DNA of 64,000 nt from Rhizobium herbae. Its GTDB lineage: Bacteria; Pseudomonadota; Alphaproteobacteria; Rhizobiales; Rhizobiaceae. Every line of letters begins with the position of its first letter. The stretch's first letter is position 1. Both the position numbers and the translations under genes were made by a program. The notes under the pieces are model-generated. The model was not told where the DNA came from and did no database searches. It was given only the letters and a program-made list of their open reading frames with translations. The DNA lies in the NCBI RefSeq assembly GCF_019511375.1, contig NZ_JAEUAO010000005.1, positions 1-64,000 of the forward strand, written 5' to 3'. This document shows positions 8,637 to 18,967 of the stretch, piece by piece.

Positions 8637-9371
8637 TCAATAGGGGCTTGCCGTCGGGCGAACGATCAGTTCGCTGACATCCACGTCATCGGGTTGGGCG
8701 ATGGCGTAGCCAATCGCGCGGGCAATGGCCTGCGGAGAAATGGCAATTTTGCGGAAGCCACGCATCGTCTCGCGTGCCGTCTCGTCGGAGATGGTTTCGG
8801 CCAACTCCGATTCGGTGACGCCGGGCGAAATCACGGTCACGCGAATCCGGTCGTTCTCCTGGCGCAACCCTTCCGAAATCGCACCAACGGCGAATTTCGT
8901 GGCGCAATAGACCGCAGCCGTCGGCGAAACCGCGTGGCCGCCGATCGACGAGAGATTGATGATCTGGCCGCTTCCTTGCGCCTTCATGATCGGCAGGCTT
9001 GCGGCGATGCCATGAAGCACGCCGCGGATGTTGACGTCGATCATCCGGTCCCACTCCTCGACTTTCAGTGCGTCGAGCGGCGACAGCGGCATGACGCCGG
9101 CATTATTGATGAAGACATCCAGGCGGCCATATTCGCGGACGGTCTCCCGGGCAAAGGCATCCATCTCTGCGCGACTGGTGACATCGAGCGCACGGCAAAA
9201 TGCGGTTCCGCCTTGCGCTCTTATGGCGTCGACCAAGGCTTCCAGCCTGTTGGTGCGTCGGGCGCCAAGCACAACGCAGGCACCTTCCTTTGCAAGGTAT
9301 CGCGCCGTCGCCTCGCCGATACCGCTGCTGGCGCCGGTAATTGCGATCACTTTTCCGCTAATAGCTGACAT
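8637..9371 (-). CDS. Short-chain dehydrogenase/reductase (SDR)
   Basis: A 244-residue classical SDR. The NADP-binding TGASSGIG is at 12-19, NNAG at 89-92, and the catalytic residues S142, Y155 and K159 (YCATK) are in place. The R-rich turn after strand 2 (GARRTNR) suggests NADP(H) preference. It resembles YdfG-like oxidoreductases of broad substrate range; the physiological substrate is not evident. The start at 9371 has GGGA seven bases upstream, better than the ATG at 9389. It is the first gene of a pair with the Atu4866-like gene and converges with the AraC regulator. Confidence 0.92.
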   Translation of the reverse strand: MSAISGKVIAITGASSGIGEATARYLAKEGACVVLGARRTNRLEALVDAIRAQGGTAFCRALDVTSRAEMDAFARETVREYGRLDVFINNAGVMPLSPLDALKVEEWDRMIDVNIRGVLHGIAASLPIMKAQGSGQIINLSSIGGHAVSPTAAVYCATKFAVGAISEGLRQENDRIRVTVISPGVTESELAETISDETARETMRGFRKIAISPQAIARAIGYAIAQPDDVDVSELIVRPTASPY

Positions 9372-9517
9372 TTCATTGTCCCTTTTCATTGCGGCGGGAA
9401 CGCCCCGCCGCTGGAAAGGACAATGATGCAGAGCGCCTCTTCAGCGGTAGATCATCCCTCCGAGAGTCTTGCCTGATCCTCCAGGGAGATTGCGAATCTG
9501 CAGGAATCTCCGCTCGA

Positions 9518-11692
9518 TCAGGCCGTCTGACTTGCCTTCAACTCCAGCCGGCGGCGATGCAGGACCGGTTCGGTATAGCCGTTCGGCTGTTCGCGGCCCT
9601 TGAGCACGAGCTCAAGCGCTGCCTGGAAGGCGATGGAGCCTTCGAAGCTGCCGGCCATCGGCATGTAGGCCGAATCACCGGCGTTCTGCCCGTCCACGAC
9701 CGCCGCCATGCGCTTCATCGTCTCGACGACCTGATCCTTGCTGACGATGCCGTGGTGAAGCCAGTTGGCCATATGCTGGGCGGAGATGCGCAGGGTCGCA
9801 CGGTCTTCCATCAGGCCGACATTGTTGATGTCCGGTACCTTGGAGCAGCCAACCCCCTGATCGATCCAGCGGACAACGTAGCCAAGAATCCCTTGCGCAT
9901 TGTTGTCGAGTTCGCGCTGGATTTCTTCCGGCGTCCAGTTCGGCCGCGACGCGACGGGGACAGAGAGGATATCGCTGAGCTTTGCCCGCGCCCGGCTCTT
10001 CAGCCCTGCCTGAACGGCGGTGACATCGACCTTGTGGTAGTGGGTTGCATGCAGCGTCGCGGCCGTCGGCGAGGGAACCCAGGCCGTGTTGGCGCCAGCC
10101 TTCGGGTGGGCGATCTTCTGCTCCAGCATCGCCGCCATCAGATCGGGCATTGCCCACATGCCTTTGCCGATCTGGGCATGGCCGGACAGGCCGCATTCCA
10201 GGCCGATATCGACATTCCAGTTTTCATAGGCCGCGATCCAGGCGGCCTGCTTCATGTCGCCCTTGCGGATCATCGGACCGGCTTCCATGGAAGTATGCAT
10301 TTCGTCGCCGGTGCGATCGAGGAAACCGGTATTGATGAAGACGACGCGTTCCTTGGCCGCCCGGATGCATTCCTTCAGGTTGACGGTAGTGCGGCGCTCC
10401 TCGTCCATGATGCCCATCTTCATCGTGTTGGGCGCCATGCCAAGCGCGTCTTCGACGCGACTGAAGATTTCCGAGGCGAAGGCGACTTCTTCCGGACCAT
10501 GCATCTTCGGCTTGACGACATAGATAGAGCCTTCGCGCGAGTTCATCCGGCGGCCGTTCGGGCCAATATCGTAAAGCGCGATCAGGCCGGTGATCATCGC
10601 ATCCATGATCCCTTCCGGAACCTCGTTGCCGTCGCGGTCGAAAATGGCTGGATTGGTCATCAGGTGCCCGACATTGCGTACCAGCATGAGGGCGCGACCT
10701 TTCAGCGAAATCTCCGATCCATCCGGCGCCGTGAAGCTCAGATCCGGATTGAGCTTGCGAACAAATGTCTTCGCTCCTTTGGTCACTTCTTCCTGCAGGT
10801 CACCCCGCATCAGGCCGAGCCAGTTGCGATAGACGACGACCTTGTCCTCAGCATCGACGGCGGCGACGGAATCCTCGCAATCCATGATCGCGGTAATCGC
10901 CGACTCGAGAATGACGTCGGAAATATGAGCCGGATCATCCTTGCCGGTCGGCGTCGACGGATCGATGACGATCTGGATATGCAGGTTGTTGTTTTTCAGA
11001 AGCACGTGAGATGGCGACGCCGCATCGCCGCGGAAGCCGGCAAATTGAGCTGCATCGGCGAGCGTCGTCGCACCGGCCGCCGTCGAAATCGCCAGACGGG
11101 AGCCGGCGACGGCAAAGCCCGTTACATCGCTCCAGCTTCCTGCAGCCAGCGGTATACTGGTATCGAGAAAGTCACGCGACCAGGCGATAACCTTCTGTCC
11201 GCGAACGGGGTTATAGCCCTTGCCCTTTTCCGCGCCGCCGTCTTCGCTGATGGCGTCGGTGCCGTAGAGCGCATCATAAAGCGAGCCCCAGCGGGCATTG
11301 GCGGCGTTCAGGGCATAGCGCGCGTTCATCACGGGAACGACGAGCTGCGGTCCGGCGATGGTGGCGATTTCCGGATCGACATTGCTGGTGGAGACGGAGA
11401 AATCCGTCCCTTCCGGCAGAAGATAGCCGATCTCCCTCAGAAAACTTTCATAGGCGGCCATGTCGACGGGCGCGCCGTTCTGGCGGTACCAGCTGTCGAG
11501 CGTCTCCTGAAGCACGTCACGTCTGGCAAGAAGGGCGCGGTTTTTCGGCGCCAGGTCGTGAACGATCTGAGAAAATGCCGAGAAGAACCGATCGGCGTCG
11601 ATGCCGGTGCCCGGAAGAGCCTCGGTCACCAGGAAATCGTGCAGGCCCGCATCGATCGTCAATCCATTCTTTTCTATCCGGCCCATCGGCAA
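9518..11692 (-). CDS. glcB: Malate synthase G
   Basis: At 724 residues this matches the monomeric G isoform of malate synthase, which condenses glyoxylate with acetyl-CoA in the glyoxylate shunt. Recognisable stretches are [11 protein letters not shown], the [10 protein letters not shown] segment, [18 protein letters not shown] and [22 protein letters not shown] near the active site. No isocitrate lyase is present nearby, which is common in rhizobia. The gene lies 103 bases downstream of hyuA on the same strand and may have its own promoter there. A 7-bp stem at 9485-9511 follows the stop but lacks a T tract. Confidence 0.96.
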   Translation of the reverse strand: MPMGRIEKNGLTIDAGLHDFLVTEALPGTGIDADRFFSAFSQIVHDLAPKNRALLARRDVLQETLDSWYRQNGAPVDMAAYESFLREIGYLLPEGTDFSVSTSNVDPEIATIAGPQLVVPVMNARYALNAANARWGSLYDALYGTDAISEDGGAEKGKGYNPVRGQKVIAWSRDFLDTSIPLAAGSWSDVTGFAVAGSRLAISTAAGATTLADAAQFAGFRGDAASPSHVLLKNNNLHIQIVIDPSTPTGKDDPAHISDVILESAITAIMDCEDSVAAVDAEDKVVVYRNWLGLMRGDLQEEVTKGAKTFVRKLNPDLSFTAPDGSEISLKGRALMLVRNVGHLMTNPAIFDRDGNEVPEGIMDAMITGLIALYDIGPNGRRMNSREGSIYVVKPKMHGPEEVAFASEIFSRVEDALGMAPNTMKMGIMDEERRTTVNLKECIRAAKERVVFINTGFLDRTGDEMHTSMEAGPMIRKGDMKQAAWIAAYENWNVDIGLECGLSGHAQIGKGMWAMPDLMAAMLEQKIAHPKAGANTAWVPSPTAATLHATHYHKVDVTAVQAGLKSRARAKLSDILSVPVASRPNWTPEEIQRELDNNAQGILGYVVRWIDQGVGCSKVPDINNVGLMEDRATLRISAQHMANWLHHGIVSKDQVVETMKRMAAVVDGQNAGDSAYMPMAGSFEGSIAFQAALELVLKGREQPNGYTEPVLHRRRLELKASQTA

Positions 11693-11795
11693 CTCCCTGA
11701 AATTACCCGCAAATATGAGAGGCCGCAGTCTCTCATGGTTTCATTCCCTGTCAATCCAGCGAAAATGCGAAGAATTATTTCCGAAACCGAACAAA

Positions 11796-13808
11796 TCACG
11801 CATGCGCGACGCGCGGCCGGCCGCTGGCGACGGCCGTGAACCGGGCTTCTATCAGCCTTCGGCTGCCCTCGACCTCCGGCGCATCGATATCCTCTCGCAC
11901 CATCACAGCCGGCTCGTCGGCGCCGTTCGCCCGGGCCGACGCCAGCGCCGCCGTTTCCGCCCTCTCGCGTGCCGATGTGAATGCCTTGCCTTCATCGAGG
12001 AAGCGGCTGCTCGGCCCGGCACCGTTGACGATGAAGATACCCTCTTCCGGCGTCGTGACAAACACGGTCACCGAAGCCCGCACCTGACCGACGACCGCGC
12101 CCACCGCATTGGCGACACCCGCTTCTTGCGGAATGCACGACTCTGCGCGCAGCATTTCCGCGATAGCCGGATAATAGACCGGCGCGGAAGCCCCCAAGCC
12201 CACCAGCGGCCGGTCGAGCGAGAGGGAAAACCCGACGATACCGCGCTCGCGTTTCAGCGCCCGATCGACGGCAAGCGACACGGCCGGATCGATCGCCGCG
12301 CCATCCTCCGCCAGGCAGGAAGAAAGAATGACTTCGGCGGACTGGCGCGTCACCCGGGCGACGATCAGTTCCGACAGTTCCTTAGCCGAGGCGGCGATCG
12401 GCTTGCCGGATCCGTCCTTGGTGCGCGCGGCAAGTTCGGCGCCCAGCCGCGCAGCCGTCGCATTCCACTGCCCCTGGCGCCCGAGAACATGCATGGCATC
12501 CGACGGTGTCAGGCCGCAGATATGCACGAGGCCGCGCGCCACCAGCCGGTCCAATGTCGCCTTCTGCGGCGTGCTCGTCAGAAGGTGCTCCAGCGACACC
12601 GGCACAGCACCTATCCGCTCGTACAAGGCCTGCTCCTGCAGGTGAAGGCCGCTCGCCAGTTGATCCGGAAGGCCGGTACGAACAGCAAAACGGCCGTCAT
12701 GACGGCCGACATGGGCCGTGCGCAGCTGTCGTTCGAGCACGGAAATCACCGCATCCGCATGCTGGGCAGCCGCCAGACTGAGAGGCAGGAATCGGCGCGG
12801 ACCGAGATCGATCTTCGCCTTGAGGCCGCGATCGTTGATGCGCACCTCCGAATCGCCGCCAAGCCCGAACGTGCGCATGGCGACAGCCTCGACCATGGTG
12901 CGGAAACCGCCGACGACGGCGCCTTCGCCGTCGAGACGCGGGCGCCCCTGATCAAGCACGGCCACATCGGTCGTCGTGCCGCCGATATCGGAGACGACCG
13001 CATTGTCGAGGCCGGTCAGGTGCCGGGCGCCGACAAGGCTGGCGGCGGGGCCGGAGAGAATGGTCTCGATCGGTCTGAGCCGCGCTTCGGCAGCGGAAAT
13101 CAACGCCCCGTCGCCACGCACCACCATCATCGGCACGTCGATGCCGCGCTGTTTCAGAAAGCCTTCGCAGGCGCCGATCAGCCGGTCGATCATCGAGACC
13201 AGGCGGGCGTTGAGCAGGGTCGTCAGCGCGCGGCGAGGGCCGCCGAGTTTCGAGGAAAGCTCATGGCTGCAGGTGACCGGCAGGTGCGAGACCTCGCGGA
13301 TACGATTGCGCACCCGCTGTTCGTGAGCCGGATTCCGCACCGCGAAATAGCCGGCAATCGCAAAGGACGAGACCTCTCTCGACAACTTCGGCAGCGCCTC
13401 GTCCAGCGCCGTCATGTCGAGCAGCGTTTCGCCGCCATGCACGTTGTGGCCACCCGGCAGGAAGATCACCGGATCGGAGCCGAGTGCTTCTGCCAGGCCG
13501 TCGCGCTTCAGGTCGTCCGGCGAAAAACCGATCATGACGAGGCCGGCGCGCCCGCCTTGGCCTTCGACCAGCGCGTTGGTGGCAAGCGTTGTCGACAGCG
13601 AAACGAGGCCGATGGCGGATGCAGGTGCCTTCGCCCCTGCCAGCACCGCCTCGACGGCACCGGCAATGCCGACGGAGAGGTCGTGGCGGGTGGTCAGCGC
13701 CTTTGCCTTGGCGACGACGCCCGCCGTCTCGCTGAAGAGGACCGCATCGGTATAGGTTCCGCCGGTGTCGATACCGAGGAGAAGGTGTTCAGTCAAAGCA
13801 ACGTCCAT
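11796..13808 (-). CDS. Hydantoinase/oxoprolinase family protein, HyuA-like subunit
   Basis: A 670-residue protein with the ASKHA-type fold of hydantoinase A / 5-oxoprolinase N-terminal subunits. Phosphate-binding loops are visible at the N-terminus (GIDTGGTYTDAVLF) and in the middle (VSDIGGTTTDVAVLDQG), so both halves of the ATP-binding region look intact. Related enzymes cleave hydantoins, 5-oxoproline or acetone (as carboxylase subunits), usually with a HyuB partner; no such partner lies nearby. The substrate is therefore unknown. The ATG at 13808 is the natural start. It is divergent from the secreted protein gene at 13938. Confidence 0.88.
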   Translation of the reverse strand: MDVALTEHLLLGIDTGGTYTDAVLFSETAGVVAKAKALTTRHDLSVGIAGAVEAVLAGAKAPASAIGLVSLSTTLATNALVEGQGGRAGLVMIGFSPDDLKRDGLAEALGSDPVIFLPGGHNVHGGETLLDMTALDEALPKLSREVSSFAIAGYFAVRNPAHEQRVRNRIREVSHLPVTCSHELSSKLGGPRRALTTLLNARLVSMIDRLIGACEGFLKQRGIDVPMMVVRGDGALISAAEARLRPIETILSGPAASLVGARHLTGLDNAVVSDIGGTTTDVAVLDQGRPRLDGEGAVVGGFRTMVEAVAMRTFGLGGDSEVRINDRGLKAKIDLGPRRFLPLSLAAAQHADAVISVLERQLRTAHVGRHDGRFAVRTGLPDQLASGLHLQEQALYERIGAVPVSLEHLLTSTPQKATLDRLVARGLVHICGLTPSDAMHVLGRQGQWNATAARLGAELAARTKDGSGKPIAASAKELSELIVARVTRQSAEVILSSCLAEDGAAIDPAVSLAVDRALKRERGIVGFSLSLDRPLVGLGASAPVYYPAIAEMLRAESCIPQEAGVANAVGAVVGQVRASVTVFVTTPEEGIFIVNGAGPSSRFLDEGKAFTSARERAETAALASARANGADEPAVMVREDIDAPEVEGSRRLIEARFTAVASGRPRVAHA

Positions 13809-13937
13809 TCACGCAGGGGCCGGAAACCCGGCTTCAAAGCCTAACGTCGAGGTGATATGACATCTTTCAGCGAAAGGCCATCGCCGCGCCGACGTCGATA
13901 TTTCAACGCAGCGACACCGCGACACAAGAGGATCCGC

Positions 13938-14555
13938 ATGACCCGTTTCCCTCACATGCTCTTTCTGACGGTCGCGCTTGCCGCCTGCCCCGCCCTTTCC
14001 GGCCCCGCTTTTGCCCAGGGGGCCGAGGACGAGGAGGAATACAAGCCGGTTCTTCCCGACGTCTCGATCTACAAGGCAATGCTCGATGCCAACAAGGTGA
14101 CGGGGTGGATACAGTTCCGCAATTACGACGACAAGCAGCTCATCTATTTCACCACCCTGCAAACGATGCACTGCCGGCTTTCCGAAATCCGCTACTCGAT
14201 CAATTCGGATGCGCTGGACAAGCGATTTCCGCTCGGCAAATGCAATCCCCAGATCCCGTTCAATCTGCCCGAGGACAATACCAACGAGTATATCTATATC
14301 TCGCTGCCCGCCGGAGAGGCGAAAACGCTGACCATCCAGGCCGTTTGGGACGATGGTGCGGGCAGCGAGATCGTCGTCTACAAACCCTGCGAGGGCGTCG
14401 GCGATTCCACCTGCGCGCAGATCAAGACGATCAAGAAACCGAAGAAGCAGCTGCAGGAGCCGGTGCCCGCCGATTCGCCTATCCGCGCCGTGCAATCCGC
14501 AACCCCGGGCAAGACCTTTACCGAGCCGACACCCTCAACGGCAGCCCGCCCCTAG
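13938..14555 (+). CDS. Secreted protein of unknown function
   Basis: A 205-residue protein with a clear Sec signal peptide (about residues 1-25, ending PAFAQG) and a mature domain containing four cysteines (CRLSE, GKCNP, KPCEG, STCAQ), suggesting two disulfides in the periplasm. The C-terminus is Pro/Lys rich. I recognise no catalytic motif and cannot assign a family with confidence. The start at 13938 has AGAGGA at 13927-13932; the upstream ATG at 13857 would bury the signal peptide. Its last 38 bases overlap, tail to tail, the end of the P450 pseudogene. Confidence 0.75.
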   Translation: MTRFPHMLFLTVALAACPALSGPAFAQGAEDEEEYKPVLPDVSIYKAMLDANKVTGWIQFRNYDDKQLIYFTTLQTMHCRLSEIRYSINSDALDKRFPLGKCNPQIPFNLPEDNTNEYIYISLPAGEAKTLTIQAVWDDGAGSEIVVYKPCEGVGDSTCAQIKTIKKPKKQLQEPVPADSPIRAVQSATPGKTFTEPTPSTAARP

Positions 14556-15211
14556 GCTGCGTCGTCAGCCGCTGCACCGGCCAGGGCCTGGTTTCCGGCG
14601 TCATGTCGAACCGGAAGCGCCTCATCATGACGGCAAGCGCGATCACCGCTTCCTGCAAGGCAAAGGTGGCACCGATGCAGGTGCGCGGTCCTGCCCCGAA
14701 AGGCAGATACTGGAACCGGTGCAGCTTGTCGCGGTTCGCCGGCAGGAACCGTTCCGGCATGAAGGCGCGCGGCTTTTCCCAATAGAGCACATGGCGATGC
14801 AGCGTCCAGGGCATGATCAGGACCGGGATGCCCTTGGGGATCTCAACCCTTTCGCCCTCGGGCGACGTCCATGAATCGGCGTTGATCGCTGCACGGTTGA
14901 TGGAGGGCGCCGGAGGATAGAGCCGTCAGCAGTCCATCGCGCAGGATCGGCCGCAGGATGAGGCGGCGCACCTTGGACATTTCGTAGTTCGAGGCATTCT
15001 CAACCAGCACATGGCGGATGAGGTTCGGATCATTGACGATCAGGGTTCGCTGGTTGATGAACTTGGTATCGATCCAGGGCAGCGTATAGGAGGGCTCGCC
15101 CCACAATTCGAGCGGATTGCGCATCACGGTGCGGATGATTTGCAGCCGCGATGGCGGCACCGTGCGCGGGATCGGCGCAGGCGGCTCGAAAGGTTCCGGT
15201 CTCACATCCAT
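14518..15211 (-). pseudogene. Cytochrome P450, internal deletion plus frameshift
   Basis: Two halves of one P450 lie in different frames. The N-terminal part (15211 down to about 14922) runs through the usual first 100 residues (NPLELWGEPSY, LVENASNYEM, ILRDGLLTA). The C-terminal part, from about 14922 to 14518, begins at LYPPAPSINRAA and keeps the heme cysteine motif FGAGPRTCIGA. The roughly 250-300 residues between, including the I-helix and ExxR motif, are missing, and the join (about 14918-14924) is out of frame, so no P450 can be made. Separate short open frames survive on each side. The family normally runs to about 450-470 residues. No gene symbol can be given. Confidence 0.88.
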
Positions 15212-15289
15212 GGATGGCTTTCCGCGCCGCCTCGCACTGGCGGCTCCAACCACTCAGTGTCGCATAAAGGTGTGGCGATCTCAGGATCG

Positions 15290-16240
15290 TTAAAGCAGCG
15301 CTTTCAATTCCGCCAGCTTGTCGTTGACCAGCCAGCCATAATAATTTTCCTCTGGCCAATGCACATCGCCGCCCTGGTTTCTGGCGGCAAGCGCTGCAGC
15401 GCGCTGGTCTGGATTACCGACGTTATAGAGGGTTGCGGTTATTCCCGGATTGCCGGAAATATCCATGCCCGCGATCGACTTGTAGGCGTCGATCGAGTGA
15501 CGGATCGAGGCCGCCATATAGGCGAGCGACTGATCGGGATCCATGATCGCCGCGTAAACGCCGGACGCATTGTTTTCATCGAGCCGGTCATAGCCGGACA
15601 CGCGCGACACCATGTCCGTCAGCATGAGGGCCGTCAGCGGATTGATCTGGCCAAGGCCGAATGTCTGGCCAGCGAAAAACGGTTGGAAGAAGACGGCGCT
15701 GAAGCGGTTGTTCGGATAGGACATTCCACTCACCGTATTGCCGCGGAATTGACTGTCCCACACGCTTTCACGGCAGCTCCACAGCGCATAGGAGCTCTTC
15801 TTGCCCTGGCATTCTGCAAATTCCGGACGCGACACGAACTGGTCCACACTTTCGCCCTCATAGCCGAAGCGGAAGCTGTCGCCGGCATAGGCGGCGGCCT
15901 TGACGTAATAGGACTGCAGCCGGTCATAGGCGTCGACATTGTAGGTATGCTCGCCGACGATGGCGCCGATCATGTGGATCGGATCGATGCCATAGGCGCG
16001 CGCCGTTGACTTGATCTTGCTCATCAGCTTGCCGTCGGTGGCGAGCAGGTTGCGCACTTTCTCGTATTTCGCATCGAACGATGTCTTGCCTGCCTTGGTC
16101 CGCCGCACGGAGGCGCCTGGCACGTTCGGCTGCTCCTGATAGCGGTTGCCTTCGGGCACGACGCGCATTCCGTCGGCAAGAGCGGGACCGGTGGCGAGGA
16201 TCATCCCCGCAAGAACAAGCATATGAACGATGGCGCGCAC
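15290..16240 (-). CDS. DUF1402 family periplasmic protein
   Basis: A 316-residue secreted protein of the DUF1402 family, which is largely confined to Rhizobiales. The signal peptide (MLVLAGMILATGPALADG) is followed by a domain with FGLGQINPLTALMLTDMVSR and a DPDQSLAYMAA stretch, reminiscent of soluble lytic transglycosylase-like folds; a cell-wall role is only a guess. The start is taken as GTG at 16240, which has AGGAAA a few bases upstream. Longer in-frame ATGs up to 16369 would place about 43 residues ahead of the signal peptide. The function is not established. Confidence 0.82.
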   Translation of the reverse strand: MRAIVHMLVLAGMILATGPALADGMRVVPEGNRYQEQPNVPGASVRRTKAGKTSFDAKYEKVRNLLATDGKLMSKIKSTARAYGIDPIHMIGAIVGEHTYNVDAYDRLQSYYVKAAAYAGDSFRFGYEGESVDQFVSRPEFAECQGKKSSYALWSCRESVWDSQFRGNTVSGMSYPNNRFSAVFFQPFFAGQTFGLGQINPLTALMLTDMVSRVSGYDRLDENNASGVYAAIMDPDQSLAYMAASIRHSIDAYKSIAGMDISGNPGITATLYNVGNPDQRAAALAARNQGGDVHWPEENYYGWLVNDKLAELKALL

Positions 16241-16408
16241 GAAGGTTTCCTGTGACCTGGCAAGACTGGGTTTGAATGCGCCGGGACGCATGCGGCAGAA
16301 TCGTGTCGGAATCATGCCCGGCACGCAGAAACGCTTATCGCTTGCAGGCTCCGGAAACAACATGGGCACCCGTCAGGGCGCCCTGTCAGTGTCGCGATAC
16401 CATGCCGC

Positions 16409-17713
16409 TCAGAGGATATAGCGCGACAGGTCCGTATTGGCGGCGAGATCGCCGACATGCTTCTTCACATAGTCCGCGTCGATCTCCAGCTGCTCGCCGG
16501 ACTTGTCCGGCGCCACAAAGGAGATCTCATCGAGAACCCGCTCCATCACTGTCTGCAGCCGCCGGGCGCCGATATTCTCGACGCTCGCATTGAGCTGGAC
16601 GGCGACATCGGCAAGCGCGTCGAGCGCGTCGTCGGTGAAGTCGAGAGCGACGCCCTCGGTCTCCAGCAGCGCCTTGTACTGGCGGATCAGGCTGACCTCC
16701 GTTTCCGTCAGGATACGGCGGAAGTCCTCCTTGGTCAGCGCCTTCAGTTCGACACGGATCGGCAGGCGGCCCTGGAGTTCAGGCAGGAGATCCGAGGGCT
16801 TGGAAACGTGGAAGGCGCCCGATGCGATGAACAGGATATGGTCGGTCTTCACCGGGCCATATTTGGTCGCGACCGTGGTGCCTTCGACGAGCGGAAGCAA
16901 GTCACGCTGCACGCCTTCGCGCGAAACGCCCGCTCCCATGCCGCCGTCGCGCGCCGCGATCTTGTCGATCTCGTCGAGGAAGACGATGCCGTCGTTTTCG
17001 GCGGAGCGCACCGCTTCGCGCTGGATCTCCTCGTTGTCGAGCAGCTTGTCGGATTCATCGTTGATCAGGATGCCGTAGCTATCCTTGACCGTGGTACGAA
17101 CCTTCTTGGTGCGCTGACCCATCGCCTTGCCGAACATTTCCGACAGGTTGAGCACGCCGATGTTGGCGCCGGGCATGCCGGGGATCTCGAAGCCGCCGGG
17201 GGTCGATGTATCGGCGATGTCGATGTCGATTTCCTTGTCATCCAGTTCGTTGGCGCGCAGTTTCTTGCGGAAGCTGTCGCGCGTCGCAGGAGACGCGGTG
17301 GCGCCCACCAGCGCATCGAGCACCCGCTCCTCGGCATTCAGATGCGCCTTCGCCTTGACGTCAGCCCGCTTCTTTTCGCGCACAAGGCCGATACCGACCT
17401 CGACGAGGTCGCGGACGATCTGCTCGACATCGCGGCCGACATAGCCCACTTCGGTGAATTTCGTCGCCTCCACCTTGATGAAGGGGGCACCAGCCAGCTT
17501 GGCGAGGCGGCGGGAAATTTCCGTCTTGCCGACGCCGGTCGGCCCGATCATCAGGATGTTCTTCGGCATCACCTCGTCGCGCAGTTCGTCGGTGAGCTGC
17601 TGGCGGCGCCAGCGGTTGCGCAGGGCGATGGCGACAGCACGCTTTGCATCGTGCTGGCCGATGATGAACCGGTCGAGCTCCGACACGATTTCGCGGGGTG
17701 AAAATGTGGTCAT
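16409..17713 (-). CDS. hslU: ATP-dependent protease ATPase subunit HslU
   Basis: A 434-residue AAA+ unfoldase that feeds substrates to the HslV peptidase. Walker A GPTGVGKT is at 57-64, Walker B lies in [15 protein letters not shown], the I-domain sits between them, and the C-terminal tail LSRYIL is the segment that inserts into HslV to activate it. Its start overlaps the stop of the upstream acetyltransferase gene (ATGA), so hslV, the acetyltransferase and hslU form one translationally coupled unit. Length and motifs are normal for alphaproteobacteria. Confidence 0.97.
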   Translation of the reverse strand: MTTFSPREIVSELDRFIIGQHDAKRAVAIALRNRWRRQQLTDELRDEVMPKNILMIGPTGVGKTEISRRLAKLAGAPFIKVEATKFTEVGYVGRDVEQIVRDLVEVGIGLVREKKRADVKAKAHLNAEERVLDALVGATASPATRDSFRKKLRANELDDKEIDIDIADTSTPGGFEIPGMPGANIGVLNLSEMFGKAMGQRTKKVRTTVKDSYGILINDESDKLLDNEEIQREAVRSAENDGIVFLDEIDKIAARDGGMGAGVSREGVQRDLLPLVEGTTVATKYGPVKTDHILFIASGAFHVSKPSDLLPELQGRLPIRVELKALTKEDFRRILTETEVSLIRQYKALLETEGVALDFTDDALDALADVAVQLNASVENIGARRLQTVMERVLDEISFVAPDKSGEQLEIDADYVKKHVGDLAANTDLSRYIL

Positions 17714-18228
17714 GACATCCTCTCAAACTCTGTCCGGGTCAGCTCCATCAGGATGGTTCGCCCGTTGCTGTCGTTCCATTCGCCGTAAGGGGTAAAGCCC
17801 GCCTTGGCATAAGCCCGCAGGGCCCGTTTGTTCTCCGCATCGGGATCGATGATGATTCGCGGCGCGGTGCCTGCAAAAAGCCTCGCCGAAAAGGCCCTGA
17901 TAACCGCCGGTGCCACGCCCTTGCCGATCATCTCGGGCGGTCCGACGAAAATGTCGACACCCGGCGTATCCGGCGTCAGATCCTTGGCCCAGGGCTCGCT
18001 TTCATATTGCGTCGGCAGCCAGGACTGGATGTAACCGGCCGGCTCGCCGTCGACCGAAAAGACGAAGCCTTCGACGTCACCGGTCAGATAGCCGTCACGG
18101 ATCAGTTTCAGCTCCTTTTCCGGCTCACCCCACCAACGTCGCACATGCCGCTGCGAAAGCCAGCCGAACAGTGTCGCCATATGGCTCTCGTCAACAGCCG
18201 TGAAGGCAATGGACGGATCAGGCGGCAT
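17710..18228 (-). CDS. GNAT family N-acetyltransferase
   Basis: A 172-residue GNAT protein similar in build to AAC(6')-type aminoglycoside and lysine acetyltransferases ([16 protein letters not shown] near the N-terminus, then [22 protein letters not shown] as the acetyl-CoA loop and [14 protein letters not shown]). The acceptor is unknown. The start at 18228 overlaps the last 11 bases of hslV; the stop overlaps the hslU start by 4 bases. The arrangement therefore places this enzyme inside the hslVU operon. Similar insertions are known in Rhizobiaceae, so this is probably not a recent event. Confidence 0.88.
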   Translation of the reverse strand: MPPDPSIAFTAVDESHMATLFGWLSQRHVRRWWGEPEKELKLIRDGYLTGDVEGFVFSVDGEPAGYIQSWLPTQYESEPWAKDLTPDTPGVDIFVGPPEMIGKGVAPAVIRAFSARLFAGTAPRIIIDPDAENKRALRAYAKAGFTPYGEWNDSNGRTILMELTRTEFERMS

Positions 18229-18742
18229 CGAGCTTTTCGATGACGATATTGCCATTGGTATACACGCAGATATCGCCGGCGATCTCCATTGCCCGGCGGG
18301 CAATCTCTTCGGCCGTTTTGTCCGAATCCATCAGCGCGCGGGCAGCCGCAAAGGCGAAATTTCCACCCGAGCCGATGGCGATCGTGCCATGTTCGGGCTC
18401 GAGCACATCGCCGTTGCCGGTGATCGCCAGCGTGATCGATTTGTCGGCGACCAGCATCATCGCCTCGAGATTGCGCAGATATTTGTTGGTGCGCCAGTCC
18501 TTGGCAAGCTCGACGGCCGCGCGCATCAGCTGGTCTGGATACTGCTCGAGCTTGGCCTCCAGGCGCTCCAGCAGCGTGAAGGCATCGGCCGTGGCGCCGG
18601 CAAACCCGGCAATCACATCGCCCTTGGCGAGGCGGCGGACCTTCCGCGCATTGCCCTTCATCACGGTCTGGCCAAGGCTCACCTGGCCATCGCCCGCCAT
18701 CACCACCTGGCCGCCCTTGCGGACGGTAATAATTGTCGTCAT
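18218..18742 (-). CDS. hslV: ATP-dependent protease peptidase subunit HslV
   Basis: A 174-residue proteasome-like threonine peptidase. The start at 18742 gives [11 protein letters not shown], and removal of Met exposes the catalytic Thr2; a longer start at 18790 would block this and is rejected. Conserved segments include [33 protein letters not shown] and [14 protein letters not shown]. It assembles as a double hexamer capped by HslU. The gene is first in the hslV-acetyltransferase-hslU unit and is divergent from hisB across a 225-base intergenic region. Confidence 0.97.
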   Translation of the reverse strand: MTTIITVRKGGQVVMAGDGQVSLGQTVMKGNARKVRRLAKGDVIAGFAGATADAFTLLERLEAKLEQYPDQLMRAAVELAKDWRTNKYLRNLEAMMLVADKSITLAITGNGDVLEPEHGTIAIGSGGNFAFAAARALMDSDKTAEEIARRAMEIAGDICVYTNGNIVIEKLDAA

Positions 18743-18967
18743 GAAATACCTACCTGCCCTACCTGCCGGGCCTTTTCCGAGGAGCCGCACATCGGTCCTG
18801 GTTGAAGCCTATGTAAGAGCGGTTTTGCCGATTGCAAATAGCCCGTATCGCGCCGGCTATCATAACAAGTCCGGCCCACCTCGCGCCCGCGAGAATCGTG
18901 GCGGCGCTTCTGGATATTTCGCCCACCGCCTGATATGGAGCGGCTCTATGACAGTTGGGAGAACCTG

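Noticed and set aside
9485..9511. Stem GGAGATT/AATCTCC after glcB as terminator
   Set aside because: Only 7 bp with a 13-base loop and no T tract; too weak to call.
9389..11839. Very long plus-strand open frame (about 816 codons) opposite malate synthase G
   Set aside because: It is antisense to glcB, has no ribosome binding site or recognisable motif, and its His/Arg/Asp-rich composition is that of the reverse complement of a high-GC gene.
11601..13844. Plus-strand frame of 747 codons opposite the HyuA-like gene
   Set aside because: Same reasons: full overlap with a gene of clear family and shadow-like composition.
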